From the NCBI GenBank assembly GCA_002946415.1, contig NJPS01000046.1, positions 1,736,001-1,800,000 of the forward strand: DNA of 64,000 bases. Reading direction: 5' to 3'. Positions 35,966-46,493 of the stretch are shown in pieces. The notes beneath the pieces were generated by a model. That model made no database searches, was not told the origin of the DNA, and was given only the letters and a program-made list of their open reading frames with translations. This DNA comes from Rutstroemia sp. NJR-2017a BVV2 (taxonomy: Eukaryota > Ascomycota > Leotiomycetes > Helotiales > Rutstroemiaceae). Numbering within the stretch: position 1 is the first letter of the stretch; each line of letters opens with the position of its first letter. Made by a program: the position numbers and the translations under genes.

Positions 35966-37182
35966 TTTATTAGGGTGCGAGTTCTTGGGTTATCCGTTTG
36001 TATTGCTAGGATTTGGTATGGGGGAGCTTTCGATGGGCTTATCGAAACATATTAGGGGCGTTTAGGAGGGATATATTATTTAATCGATACCGAGTACAAC
36101 AGATGTTTGGCTGCGTCGATTCATTAGGTGGGAGGATGGAAAGAAGAAAGCGAAAATGTCACTTTTGGCGCGGACGCGGTGTCGTCTTGATGGGTGATAG
36201 ATGGACAGTGGTGAGGATTATAGGGAGAGAAAAAATGCGTGTATGATCATTGAAAGGAGGGCCTGCCATGGCTCGCTCTAACTATCTGTTTTAATGGTTC
36301 CCTGGTTTGCAGAGCGTGTTATTGGGATTAGAGAAAATGTGCAGGGACAATAGAACTGGTCGTTTTGTGGTGGACGTTTCATCTGTTTCTTCGTGGTTCT
36401 ACTTCCGTTGTGATGGTTGGCTATCATGACGCTGGTCTCTAGTCAGACGTCCGGCTTGAGGTGTTCGTAAGAGAGGTAGTGCTGCAAACAAATGGTAGAA
36501 GAGCGCCAGCACGCATCACCTCCGGGCTCTCGTCGGACACTAGGATCTCCATGTAGCTTACGAAGAGGGGTAGGTTTAATCCCACTATACATGTACAACA
36601 GCTCAAGAAGTCCGATAATGAAACAGCCAATACGGCTAAGAAAATAGATGTATATTTCGAGGAGCTCATGGATTATGTTTGCAGCTTTACTGGTACTCTT
36701 TAACTCAACTTCTCCTGACAATTTAGCACATGATGATGTAGGGAATGCAACCCCATACTTCATCAAAGCACAACTGAGGCAAAGACTTTCAGGTGAATGA
36801 ATACTTTTCTGGGCAATTCATATATCGAGCCGTATTGTAGTTATGCATGAAAAAAAGTAGTAGATGATAAATTTCGAAATTGCATAATGTTGTCTTCATC
36901 TTGGGTTGGGCTTGGCCTCGGCTAAACACGCTGTACAAACAGTCTTGATTCGCTCAACAGCACCTCATGCCTACCTACTCCTTAGGTACTATCAACATAG
37001 TAACTTAGTATTGTACAACTACCGAAAGAGCGCCAGGGTAAAAAGCAGCGCGCAGCGGTGAATCGAAACGGCGAACAATTGAAAAATGCGAATCCGGTAA
37101 TAGCATAATTTTCTACCCCTCATCACCATCGACATCCTTCGCAAAGCAGACAATCAATCCCCCGCCCGCATACAGACGCACG
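35966..37182. other. Intergenic upstream of the recyclin-1 gene
   Basis: No supported gene. Two overlapping minus-strand frames at 36439-36766 (107 and 76 codons) are hydrophobic in places but lack a recognisable family or splice context. Confidence 0.45.
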
Positions 37183-40032
37183 ATGTCGAACTTCAAACGC
37201 GCCTACCCAGCTGCTGCCGTCGGCAGCAGCACGCGAGCCAGTATTCTCAGCTCCCTCAAAGCCACCGAAATGATCGGCAGCGACCACAGCAGTAAAGCAG
37301 TCCTCCCCGCCGAAATCATCTCGACGATCCTCGACTACCTGCCAATTCCCGACCAGCTGAGTTTCGCGCGCACATCCAAACGCATGCAGGAGATGGTGTA
37401 TGAGGATTCGAGATGGGTGTCGAGGTTACGCTCGATGGGCGTGTGGAATGAGGGAGAGGCGCGGAAGAGGTTCGAAGAGGTGTTGAGGAAGAAGAGAGAG
37501 ATGGTAAGGGTTAGGGCGGAGGAGGATGTGAAGAGAACGGGAATTGGTGTTAATGGTGGTGTGGGTATGGGTATGGGTGCGGGTGCGGGAGGGGTGAGGA
37601 AAGTTAGCACGACGCTTTTTGATGCGGGGGAGGAGGAGCAGAAACAGCAGCAGAGACGGTCGGCGGATATGGCGGCTTCGAAGAGTCCGAAGGGGTTGGC
37701 GGATGGGTTCGAAACGCTCACGATTTCCGGGATGGGACATATGAGTTTGCCGCCTCCGCCGCGGATACGAACGCCGATGCAGGATCCGGAAACACTATTG
37801 AACGTCTTTGCGGAGGTGAGGTCGATACGAGGGTCGGCTAGACAGGAATATGGGAAGATATATGCGGCATTGGGTCCGTTTTATTATGATTTGGCGAGAT
37901 CGAGGAGTCATGTTGATCCGGTTCTGTTTCGGGTCTATCGGACGCCAGAACAACAGGCGCAGATGCTGGCTAATCTGCAGATTTTTGCGCGCAGTGATTG
38001 GGCTCAGGGATGGAGGCAGCGGGAAGAGAGACTTGTTACTATGACGGGGATCTTCGAGACTGCAGTATTACGAGAGTTCGAACAGGGGTATGAGGCTTGG
38101 GATATTGATGGGAGGATGCGACGGTATGCTCATGTTTTGGGAGTACTGAATGGTGGCCATGCTGGGATAGAGCTGTTTGTTCAGAAACATCCCCTATTTT
38201 CTGATCGAGACATTCTTGGGCATTCAATGGATTGCCTCAATCAAGCTCTTTCAGAAGGTATCACACTTGAACCATCACGCGAGTTCTTGGAAAATTTATC
38301 GAAGAAAGTCAATGAGCAGTCGGACATCATTGATCGAGTGTTTCCTGCTGGCGAGGATGTTTTACAAATTTTCCTGGACAAGATCGCTGAAGATATTCTC
38401 ATGGAATATGTCACGCCTCTGTTCGATGAAGCGCATGAACGGAGTATAGCATCATACGTACAGGCCGTGTCTGGTATCTTTGAGCAAAGTATGCAATTTG
38501 CATTAACAATCCGACCGACGAAGAACTCAGGGGATGCCTATTTCGAGAAGTTCAAATCTATTATAGCAAAAGTTTTCGAGCCTCACGTGGATCTATATCT
38601 ATCAGAAGAGCTTGATTTCTTCAAGAGACACGCAGAGCAGGAGGTGGCGGAGTGGGAATCGAAATTATCGGCTCAAGATGCATCGCAGGAGTCATTCTAT
38701 ATGGCCAATGTGAACCGTGTGGCGGACAAGAAGGATTTCATGAGTTCTTTCAAGAAGGTCGTCATGATGCCCGTCAATGTCTTGCCTAGCTTGCCAATAT
38801 CACCATTCGCCGCAAGCAAACCGGCTGTGACGCCAACTTTACCCGATCATCGATCGAGTTTGCAGGTCCTAAGCGCGACACAATCGCCCGTTCCAACACG
38901 CTCTCCGACGCCTTCATTACCAGCTGGCGCGATATCGGTTCCTTTACCTGCCGAGGCCCCCACTGATGAACTTGCGGCAAAGGCAGCCTTAATGGCTTCG
39001 AGATTAGAAGGCATTCGTTCGCTCTTCAGTATCGAAGTTGCGTTAGATTTGACACATGCTGCAAAAGCTAGCATCGAACGAGCAGCTTTATTCGTCCGGC
39101 TTGGGGGGCAGACAGGTGAAGAAGCCCGTGAACAGTGCGAAGCAATTTTCGTCGTCCTTCTCCAGATTCTTGGGACAATGCACGTGAAGACCGGATTCGA
39201 TAAAGCTGTGGATCATCTTTCCAAATACAACCCTCGCGAAATCAGCGAGCACCAAAAGGGCGTTGTAGTTCCTCTAATGACCTTCCTCGAACTTGTCAAC
39301 GTAGGCGATCTCATCTCCCAAATGATCGACGTCTTCTACGAGCAGCAACTCGCCACCACCAAACTCGCCGACCGCAACGACTTCCTTGACCCCGCCGTCA
39401 AAGCCAAGAAGAAATTCGAACAAATGCTCGACGAGCGTGTCGCCGCCGGTCTCAACAAAGGCATCGATGTCCTCATGGACGAAGTCGAATACATCTGCGG
39501 CTCCACCCAACAAGCCACCGACTACAATCCGCCGGAATTCGACGCCAACGGCGCAAATCAGGATATCGACATCGGCCCGACCAATACCGCGCAGCAAGTC
39601 GTCGAGCTCGTCGAATCCCACACCAAGATGCTGACCGGCAGCACCGATAAAACCATGCTCGACGTCTTCAACCAGGAAGTCGGCCTGCGGCTTTTCACAG
39701 CCATCTGCAAACACCTCAAGCGCCAACGCATTTCGACCGCGGGAGCCATCAAGTTGATCTCGGATATGAATCTGTATTTTGGGTATATCAAGACGCTGCG
39801 GAATGCGGATCTGTTGCAGTATTTTAGAGCGTTGAGGGAGTTGAGTCAGATTTATTTGATAGGCGAGAATCATGCGAAGGAGATGGCCACGGTGATTGCG
39901 GATGGGGATCGCTTTGGGGGCGTGTTTAGGGCCGAGGAGGTCTATGAGTTTGCGGAGAGGAGGGCCGATTGGTATACGGTGAAGAGGGATGTCGAGAAGG
40001 CGATGTATGGGTTTGGGTGTGGGGTTATGTGA
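37183..40032 (+). CDS. RCY1: Recyclin-1: F-box protein with Sec10-like region and CaaX end
   Basis: Single exon of 949 residues. An F-box lies at residues ~40-85 (LPAEIISTILDYLPIPDQLS, then FARTSKRMQEMV), the Skp1-binding module. A Gly/Met-rich and basic linker follows, and the rest is the long helical Sec10-like region (for example HPLFSDRDILGHSMDCLNQA, TKMLTGSTDKTMLDVFNQEV and ISDMNLYFGYIKTLRNADLL). Rcy1/Pof6 acts in recycling from early endosomes to the surface through Snc1-type SNAREs. The protein ends C-G-V-M, a CaaX prenylation box with Met at X, which matches the CaaX end reported for yeast Rcy1 and fits membrane attachment by farnesylation. GC-rich codon use changes sharply around 39300-39600, where third positions become C-rich. 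Convergent with KIN28, separated by 291 bp. Confidence 0.93.
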   Translation: MSNFKRAYPAAAVGSSTRASILSSLKATEMIGSDHSSKAVLPAEIISTILDYLPIPDQLSFARTSKRMQEMVYEDSRWVSRLRSMGVWNEGEARKRFEEVLRKKREMVRVRAEEDVKRTGIGVNGGVGMGMGAGAGGVRKVSTTLFDAGEEEQKQQQRRSADMAASKSPKGLADGFETLTISGMGHMSLPPPPRIRTPMQDPETLLNVFAEVRSIRGSARQEYGKIYAALGPFYYDLARSRSHVDPVLFRVYRTPEQQAQMLANLQIFARSDWAQGWRQREERLVTMTGIFETAVLREFEQGYEAWDIDGRMRRYAHVLGVLNGGHAGIELFVQKHPLFSDRDILGHSMDCLNQALSEGITLEPSREFLENLSKKVNEQSDIIDRVFPAGEDVLQIFLDKIAEDILMEYVTPLFDEAHERSIASYVQAVSGIFEQSMQFALTIRPTKNSGDAYFEKFKSIIAKVFEPHVDLYLSEELDFFKRHAEQEVAEWESKLSAQDASQESFYMANVNRVADKKDFMSSFKKVVMMPVNVLPSLPISPFAASKPAVTPTLPDHRSSLQVLSATQSPVPTRSPTPSLPAGAISVPLPAEAPTDELAAKAALMASRLEGIRSLFSIEVALDLTHAAKASIERAALFVRLGGQTGEEAREQCEAIFVVLLQILGTMHVKTGFDKAVDHLSKYNPREISEHQKGVVVPLMTFLELVNVGDLISQMIDVFYEQQLATTKLADRNDFLDPAVKAKKKFEQMLDERVAAGLNKGIDVLMDEVEYICGSTQQATDYNPPEFDANGANQDIDIGPTNTAQQVVELVESHTKMLTGSTDKTMLDVFNQEVGLRLFTAICKHLKRQRISTAGAIKLISDMNLYFGYIKTLRNADLLQYFRALRELSQIYLIGENHAKEMATVIADGDRFGGVFRAEEVYEFAERRADWYTVKRDVEKAMYGFGCGVM

Positions 40033-40323
40033 GGGGAGGGAGGCGGATTAGAAGGGATACAGGGGGTATATAGGAGTTGGATGGAAGTGCGTTCGTGCAT
40101 TGCGGGGATAGATGCGTACGGGTAGATAAAATAGGATCATGAGTTATGAACTAAATATATAATGTGTCTTTGAGAGACACATTGGATGAATCTAAGATTT
40201 CCAATTGAATTCTCCATCATTGCAAATGCGAAAGACCTCCATAAACAACCAGTCCGTAATCCCCATCCATGCATGTCCTGGACGCCAAATGACACCTATA
40301 TCCTAGTAACCAGCAGAACTCCT

Positions 40324-41583
40324 CTACCTCATCGACCCAAAATCTAACTTCCTGGCCACCTTACTAAGTCTATCATCCTCAACCATCCCCGCCCTCCTCT
40401 TCAAATCATCCACCAACCTCGCCTGCCCTCCTCCCTTCTTCGGTAAATCCTCATTCCGCGTCGGCTTTGGATCCGATGCCCACCAACTATGCTGCAGCAC
40501 CTCTCTCGCGGTAATCCTCTTCCTGGGATCCAGAACCAGCATCTTCATCAAAAGATCCACGCCTTCGTGTCCGGCGGTTCCAAACGTGCCTAGATAGTGT
40601 TCTTTCGGCCGCACGGGGTTCGGTGGGTCCGGCACTGTGTATTCGGGCAGTTTGGACACGCCGGGCCAGTTCTCTTCCGTGGGCGTCCCGATCGCTTGGC
40701 AGATGAGCGAGACCTGCTGGACCTCTGTATCGCCGGGTATATACGGAGCGCGAATAATCAGTTCTGCGAACACGAGCCCCACGGACCAGATATCCACTGC
40801 GCCGGAATAATGTCTTGCGCCGAAAAGCAGCTCGGGCGGTCTGTACCAGCGTGTAATGACATTGGAAGTCATCATGCGATAAGGATCGGCAAAGTTCCTC
40901 GCCAAACCGAAATCAGCAAGCTTGACAACGCCGTCCGCTGCGATCAGTAAGTTGTTTGGCTTGATGTCCCGGTGCAGGATGAAGTTTTCGTGGCAGAACC
41001 AAATGGCCCGACTGAGCATGCCCATCCAGGCTTTGATGTCGGCGGCGCCGTAGCGCACGCCGTCGACGTCTTTGATGAGCATTTCAAGATCGCCTAGAGG
41101 CAGGTATTCGAGGACTAGGTTGAGATTCTGGTCTTTTGAGGAGAAGACCGCCAGGAGAGAGATTATGTTGGGGTGGGAAATTTCTTGGAGATGTTTGAGC
41201 TCGCGCACGGCGTCGGGCGCCATCCCTTCGGTGTATTCTTTTTGGATCTTGATCTTTTTGATGGCGACGAGAACTGAGGGATCGGTGCGCAGGTGCCCAA
41301 GATAGACGTTGGCGTATGTCCCTTCTCCGAGCTTTTTACCTGGAATGCTGTTAGCAAGATATAGTTGAAGGGTGGGAAAGGCGGGGATTGTAAAACCTTT
41401 GACGTATTTCTGCTTCTCTTCATCGTTCATCTGCTCTGCTAGATCGTGGCTACTGCCATTGCCGGTGGAGTTCCCTTCAGCTGGCGTGCCGTTGGAGCTG
41501 GGAATGGCACTCGAGAGCTTCGATTTGCTTGCGCTTCTGTCGCCCGCATTTGCAGGCGGAACGATGAGGGGCGAAACTGCCAT
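40324..41583 (-). CDS. KIN28: TFIIH cyclin-dependent kinase Kin28/CDK7
   Basis: Exons 41397-41583 and 40324-41339 give 400 residues. Splicing yields KGKKLGEGTYANVYLG (glycine loop), VAIKKIKI (catalytic Lys), AVRELKHLQE (the PSTAIRE-equivalent helix), ILHRDIKPNN (catalytic loop), KLADFGLARNF, then MMTSNVITRWYRPPELLFGA holding the activation threonine and the GARHYSGAVDIWSVG segment. This matches CDK7/Kin28, which phosphorylates Ser5 of the RNA polymerase II CTD within TFIIH. The 57-nt intron (41340-41396) is a multiple of three and has no stop, so an unspliced reading is also open and would put 19 residues in front of the glycine loop. Its TTGCTAACAG branch site, TTCCAG acceptor and the perfect kinase motif after removal show it is an intron. 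The N-terminal ~45 residues are Ser/Ala-rich and disordered. Confidence 0.93.
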   Translation of the reverse strand: MAVSPLIVPPANAGDRSASKSKLSSAIPSSNGTPAEGNSTGNGSSHDLAEQMNDEEKQKYVKGFTIPAFPTLQLYLANSIPGKKLGEGTYANVYLGHLRTDPSVLVAIKKIKIQKEYTEGMAPDAVRELKHLQEISHPNIISLLAVFSSKDQNLNLVLEYLPLGDLEMLIKDVDGVRYGAADIKAWMGMLSRAIWFCHENFILHRDIKPNNLLIAADGVVKLADFGLARNFADPYRMMTSNVITRWYRPPELLFGARHYSGAVDIWSVGLVFAELIIRAPYIPGDTEVQQVSLICQAIGTPTEENWPGVSKLPEYTVPDPPNPVRPKEHYLGTFGTAGHEGVDLLMKMLVLDPRKRITAREVLQHSWWASDPKPTRNEDLPKKGGGQARLVDDLKRRAGMVEDDRLSKVARKLDFGSMR

Positions 41584-42378
41584 TGTGAGGTGCGGCAGTG
41601 GGTATTAAACTAATTCAACATAATCTTGAGGGCTTAGAGGAAGCTGAAAGTATTTATAACTTCCCTCGAGCTTCACTGATTCTGACTGAAAGTATTCAAT
41701 CTGAAGGCATTGATGAGGCTGCGAGGTTGACAAGGCTGTTGTCCCCTCGAATTGGTGGTGCTCGGCTTAGTCAGCGAGCCGAGCTTGGGATTTTGATTAG
41801 CTCCAGAGGTCTTTTCACGTCCATCTGTTTCATGCTTCCATCGTGGGTGTGCAAATTCGATATCTAAAGAGATGTCTCTGATATCCTTTCTTACTTTACG
41901 AAAATACTCAAATTGTGCAAACATAGCATGGCGCTGGACTGGACTTTGATGGATTTTGAAATTGTGCGCATCGCGCTCGAAGATTTCCCTTCGTGAAATT
42001 GGTTATATTGCCATGTATCTATCTATCGGCAAGAACTTGTTTCCCGCGAGTGCCCAAATTGGCAAGAAAAGCAATGTGTCGTTCAAGCATAACAACGCCC
42101 AGCTCCTACCTCAAGTGTGTAGCAGTTGCCGTGTATTCTATCTTCTTGATATAATCTGTGAACTCTGATACCATGTTTTCATATTCAGTGCTGCATCAAT
42201 GGAAGTGTGCCCAATGCATACATCCATTATCACGATCATTTACACTTAATTTGGCGAAGACAAGTACTAAAAGAAGTTTCTCTTCTTTACTTCGTCTTGG
42301 ACTTCATCTGTATTTCTATCCAGATAGCTATCTGCAGGATATCCTTCTCTTCGCATCATCAATCCATTCGCTATCACG
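41584..42378. promoter_or_regulatory. Divergent promoter region, KIN28 and SFK1
   Basis: 795 bp with no supported gene. A TATA-like element for KIN28 is listed separately; none was recognised for SFK1. Confidence 0.4.
41651..41660 (-). promoter_or_regulatory. TATA-like element upstream of KIN28
   Basis: Minus-strand GTTATAAATA about 68 nt upstream of the KIN28 start codon, at a plausible distance for a short 5' leader. Confidence 0.35.
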
Positions 42379-43345
42379 ATGTTACAGATATTCTCTTACT
42401 GGGTTTGCCTCTACCTGCTCACACGACACTATTCCAAAAGTCTAATCATACCTAGATGCTTCCCACAAGCGCCGCTCTCATCTGGCTCACCCTACTCACT
42501 TCGTTGCTGATATGCTGGGCCGAATTTCCACCACGAAATCCCAAAGATCCGGCTATTCTTGCTGATCCTCCCTATCCCTCGATGTTCCGCGACTCCCAAC
42601 GCGTGCCTTACATATCCGACGTCGCCGCTTCTCCAGAAATCAAACCATACTTCATCGTCGGCTGTATTATGACTACCTTTGTTCTTGATGCATCACTGAT
42701 CGCCGATCGCTGGCTTCGTCACAGAGGTCGTCTTGCTAAGAATACTGATAGTGTTGAGAAAGTGTTGGCATGCTGTGGAATAGGTGGCGCCATGATCGGG
42801 ACTATGGGCTTGGTTTTCCTTGGTATTTTCGATGTCCAGAACTACAGAGTCATACACCATACAATGCTCGGGTTCTTTATCGGAGGCTATAGTCTCACTG
42901 CGCTTTTCACATGCTTGGAATATTATCGGATGGGTCGAAGTATATTTTCCACTGCGCTTCCTCATGATGATTTTCTGTTTGTTAACACTTTACAGAGTAT
43001 CGAGGTATGCAACCAAACCTCCTCCTATCCTCACAAATCAAGCTCGTCTTTATGTTCATCGAAGCTGTGCTAGGGGTCGCGTTCTGGTTTGTTCTGCTTA
43101 CAGGGAACTGGGACGCCTGTGCATCTATCGAGTGGACTGTTTCCTACGTCTTCAGCCTTTACATTCTTTCTTACCTCTTCGACTTTCTGCCGGCGCTGAA
43201 CACGAAAAGCAAGGACCACAGGTTTGGTAGCTATGTGGAAGGTGATGTTGAAGTGTGTGGTCATGGGCGACGATTACAGACGGTTCAAATACGCGGAATT
43301 AACATTGGAAGTGAAATTTCAACTGGTGTTACAAGAGGAGCGTGA
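42379..43345 (+). CDS. SFK1: Frag1/DRAM/Sfk1-family six-span membrane protein
   Basis: Three exons, 42379-42402, 42456-42939 and 42996-43345, give 285 residues. The first exon is only 24 nt (MLQIFSYW) and makes the family-typical start of span 1 (IFSYWMLPTSAALIWLTLL); the ATG at 42456 would truncate this span. The second intron (42940-42995, branch GTTAACAC) restores a continuous frame from YYRMGR into KYRGMQPNLLLSSQIKLVF. Six membrane spans follow the Frag1/DRAM/Sfk1 pattern, with the signature YPSMFRDSQRVPYISDVAA in the first outer loop. Sfk1 assists the plasma-membrane PI4-kinase Stt4 and affects lipid asymmetry in yeast; here that role is by family. Convergent with the SLATT gene. Confidence 0.85.
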
Positions 43346-43558
43346 AAAGTTGGGAAAGATGCAGTGTGTGTATGGTATCCTAAACATTATTTTCGAATAA
43401 AGAGTCCCCTGCAACATCCAACAGACATTACAAGAAATGCTAATCAAACGCTTTAACCATGTTGACCCAAAGATTAACCATCAAACCAGTCGGTCCAGAC
43501 CCACCCTTAAACGCCAGACGCCGTCCCATGTACAACTATCTACTCAAAAATTTCCTGC

Positions 43559-44272
43559 TCATTTAGGACCCCCCAAACTCACACCCCCCTTCGCAGAGGG
43601 ACTCGTCCCATTATAGCTCGCCGGTTTATTCTTCCTAACAGTCTGCCTCGCCGCCTGAAACCTCACAAAACACCCTGCCACCACTTCCTCTTTCTTCTTC
43701 CCCGTATCCACCAGCCCCGTCTCAATCAGCTCCCTCACATACATCTCCACATCCTCAAACTCATTCCAATCATTCCAGAACCGATCCGGCATCCCTGTAT
43801 TATTAAACAGCGCAATCAACCCCGCATTGACCGTATTCGCCGCCGCGAGTATCGTAATCGCCAGCCCGTTCTTGTTGCTAGAGGACCCGAGCGCGGTCAG
43901 CACGGCGCCGAACAGCAACTGCAGCACTAGCGCTGCGCTGTAGAGTATGCTGGATATGTAGTAGCTGAGTTGGGATTGGCGGCGCGCGAGAACGATGTCG
44001 CGGTAGAGACCGTGCGGGAGGTGTCGGTGCGGGAAGTAGGGAGATGAAGAGGCGACTTCGACGGGCTGGGAGGGGTCGTCGGGTCGAATCGCACCGATCG
44101 AGCGGAGGATGGAGAGGTACTCGCGCTCGCTGAGCGTGGACAGTGGGGGGAGAACGAACCGGCTTTCGTCCATGCCGAGGGCGTCGAGGTCGCGGGGGGT
44201 AGGCGTAGGTGTGGTGTTGCGGGAGGGTTGAGGTTCGGGCTCGAGGGTGGTGGATGTTATGGTTGAGGCCAT
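43559..44272 (-). CDS. SLATT-domain (fungal type) two-span membrane protein
   Basis: Single exon, 237 residues. The disordered N-terminus has Pro/Thr runs; a short conserved lead-in (YLSILRSIGAIRP, LPHGLYRDIVLARRQSQLSY) precedes two adjacent spans: ISSILYSAALVLQLLFGAVL then LAITILAAANTVNAGLIALF, with a short loop. LVLQLLFGAVLTALG followed by AITILAAANTV is the hallmark of the fungal SLATT family (SMODS and SLOG-associating two-transmembrane effector). After the spans comes WNDWNEFEDVEMYVRELIETG, then a basic C-terminus. Bacterial SLATT proteins act as membrane-disrupting effectors of nucleotide-signalling defence systems; the role of the fungal versions is not established. No nucleotidyltransferase or SLOG partner was found nearby. 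Confidence 0.85.
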   Translation of the reverse strand: MASTITSTTLEPEPQPSRNTTPTPTPRDLDALGMDESRFVLPPLSTLSEREYLSILRSIGAIRPDDPSQPVEVASSSPYFPHRHLPHGLYRDIVLARRQSQLSYYISSILYSAALVLQLLFGAVLTALGSSSNKNGLAITILAAANTVNAGLIALFNNTGMPDRFWNDWNEFEDVEMYVRELIETGLVDTGKKKEEVVAGCFVRFQAARQTVRKNKPASYNGTSPSAKGGVSLGGPK

Positions 44273-44405
44273 GGTTGGGTTGGGTAGAGGGACGGACGGG
44301 TATTAGTAAGAGGTTTTGGCAGAGGGATCTTGGGTTTTATGCTTAATATGAATTCATTAGGGATGAATGGCAAGGAAAGGCATCCTCCACTGGAGGGCAT
44401 GTCCT

Positions 44406-44414
44406 CTTTATATC
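44406..44414 (-). promoter_or_regulatory. TATA-like element upstream of the SLATT gene
   Basis: Minus-strand GATATAAAG about 135 nt upstream of the start codon at 44272. Confidence 0.35.
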
Positions 44415-46493
44415 TCGGCCCATACCCATTTGTTTCCTTTCTCGGCGCTGCCGTACGAATGGCACTGCGGCCGAGTTCCATTAAGTCAAGTGTGACAGAT
44501 GGACTCTCACTCATCCATCCATCCTATCCACCTCGTACACCGAGAATAGGCATCTTTGCTCAACTTACTCACCTACTCATTTTAAATCCGTTCATAGCCG
44601 CACCCAAAACCTAACACTTGATAGGTGGGTGACACGAGAACGTAAAATCAGAAACGAGCAAGCCACCCCACAGTCACACAACCCATCCCTTGTCCTCGCG
44701 GCTGAGGCTAAGTATCCTGGGTGCGATCCCATTGTGGTTTTAGGATCCCTGAAACATCAACTCATTTTCTCATTCACTGTCTATTGCTCTATTACTAGCG
44801 GCTAAGCCATCATTAGATGACTCCAATATAGACAGACAGACCACGAGGTGGCGTCTCGTACCTTGCATATCATATGATATGCTCAGATCGGATATCATCT
44901 CATCCCATCTCACTTATTCATCTGAGATGGTGGATCTCCACTCCCTGCATGGGATGGTGCAGTGCAAGCTTTCAGCATCGACTGCTTGGATTGGGGGGAT
45001 GAGGGGTGAGAGCGGCTATGGCGCTGTAAGACTGGGTTTCTTATTTGTGTCGTGCAGATGGGGTCCAGAATAGATATATGCATGCGATTAAGGGGCGGAA
45101 AATGAAGGTTGCACTTGGTCATGATTAGGGTCAAAGGCAAGGCGTCAAAAAGAGAAAGAGGAGGGAAGAGTAGGAGTAGGGGTATGGATAGAATAAGCGA
45201 TAGGGCTGGGCTATGTATGTACGTGATTGGCCGTGTAGTACGACCATGAGGCTCATTTTCTGGAGTTTGTTTCCTTTTTCGTACAGTGCTTGTATGGGAA
45301 TTAGGCAGGTAGGTTTCTGTAATGGTTGTACTGAGGTGAGAAATGGGACTAAACTGTAAGCCTGGACTTGAGGGTCGTAGGTAGGTAGGGTCGCACATCC
45401 AAGTCCTCGTACATAGAAGACGCGATACAACACAGCCCTGATCAGGTGAGGAGATGGGAGTTTGATGTTGCTTACTTCCTTACACAATGAGATGCAGATT
45501 TATGTTCCTGCCTTCTATTGAAAATGCATGTTTCGATTTACCTTTCCTCATACATATGCTATGCAAGGTACCACGAACTCTCCTCTTCACTAGCTCAAAC
45601 TTTCCTCGAAATTCTCCTCTCAAGTCTGACACACGTTACGCCAAGGCCATGGAAGATTTCCAGTTTGGGATACTCAAGGATAGGGAAGCGGCTCCTTCAG
45701 CCTTGTCCTGCGTCTCGTGCGAGGGCTAGGGTACTACATTGGGTACGAGATTGAGAGCGAGCGTATGGATTTCTCCTCCCCCGGTTCGGGTTAAAGAAAG
45801 AGTGTGTATTTGTTGGGAAGTTGTTGGTGTAGATAATTTGGACCCGGGAGATTCCCAGACAGTCGGGTTGTGAGGGGGAGAGGAGGGGAAGTTAAGCGCG
45901 AGGAATACTAACAGTTGGGGATGTGGAACAGACAGCGAGGAGTGGTGTAGGTTTGGAGATACAAACTTCTGTGGTTTACTGATGAAGAGGATGAGGTGTG
46001 TAAGTCGGCCGATGCTTCTATTGCTTTGTATTTTTGTTTTTCAGCTCGTAATTTTACATGAAGAAGTAATTGATAATAGAAAATGAGAAACTGGCCCGAA
46101 AGATGTTCGTTCTTACATTTTTTACATGATAGGGTAAGGGTATTTGACGTCAGCATGTCGTAAAATTGATTTTTGTTGGAGGCCGGAATAATATTATCTG
46201 AGTAAGGTAAGTAATTAATATGTGAACGAAGACGTCCCTTTCCGAATACAGCGATGGCGAGGATTTTAAACGCGAATGATGAGAATACCCCCTATTTAAG
46301 AGAGACCCTGTGACTCAGAAAGTGTGCCGCATAGCGGGAAAATTCTAGTCGTATATGTAATTGTCCAGCACTTTGTGAGAATGTAATAAAAGAGTTCTCC
46401 TCGTACGTAAAATCCTGTGGAACTCCATCAGGTGATATATACTTCTCGTATTCCGTGTTCTATGTAGTCAATCAATCCAATGTAGGAAGTCTA
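44415..46493. other. Intergenic, no gene recognised
   Basis: About 2 kb between the SLATT gene promoter and the 3' end of the phosphatase gene. A 162-codon minus frame at 44910-45398 is Pro/Ser/Leu-rich without domain signature. A perfect TGACGTCA palindrome (CRE/ATF-type site) lies at 46145-46152, with no obvious target start nearby. Confidence 0.45.

Noticed and set aside
36439..36669. Possible small secreted protein on the minus strand (hydrophobic start MSSSKYTSIFLAVLAVSL)
   Set aside because: Another frame is equally open over the same bases, there is no promoter or splice support, and the mature part is short and unremarkable.
44910..45398. 162-codon minus frame between the SLATT and phosphatase genes
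   Set aside because: Pro/Ser/Leu-rich from pyrimidine bias, no domain, and several overlapping open frames.
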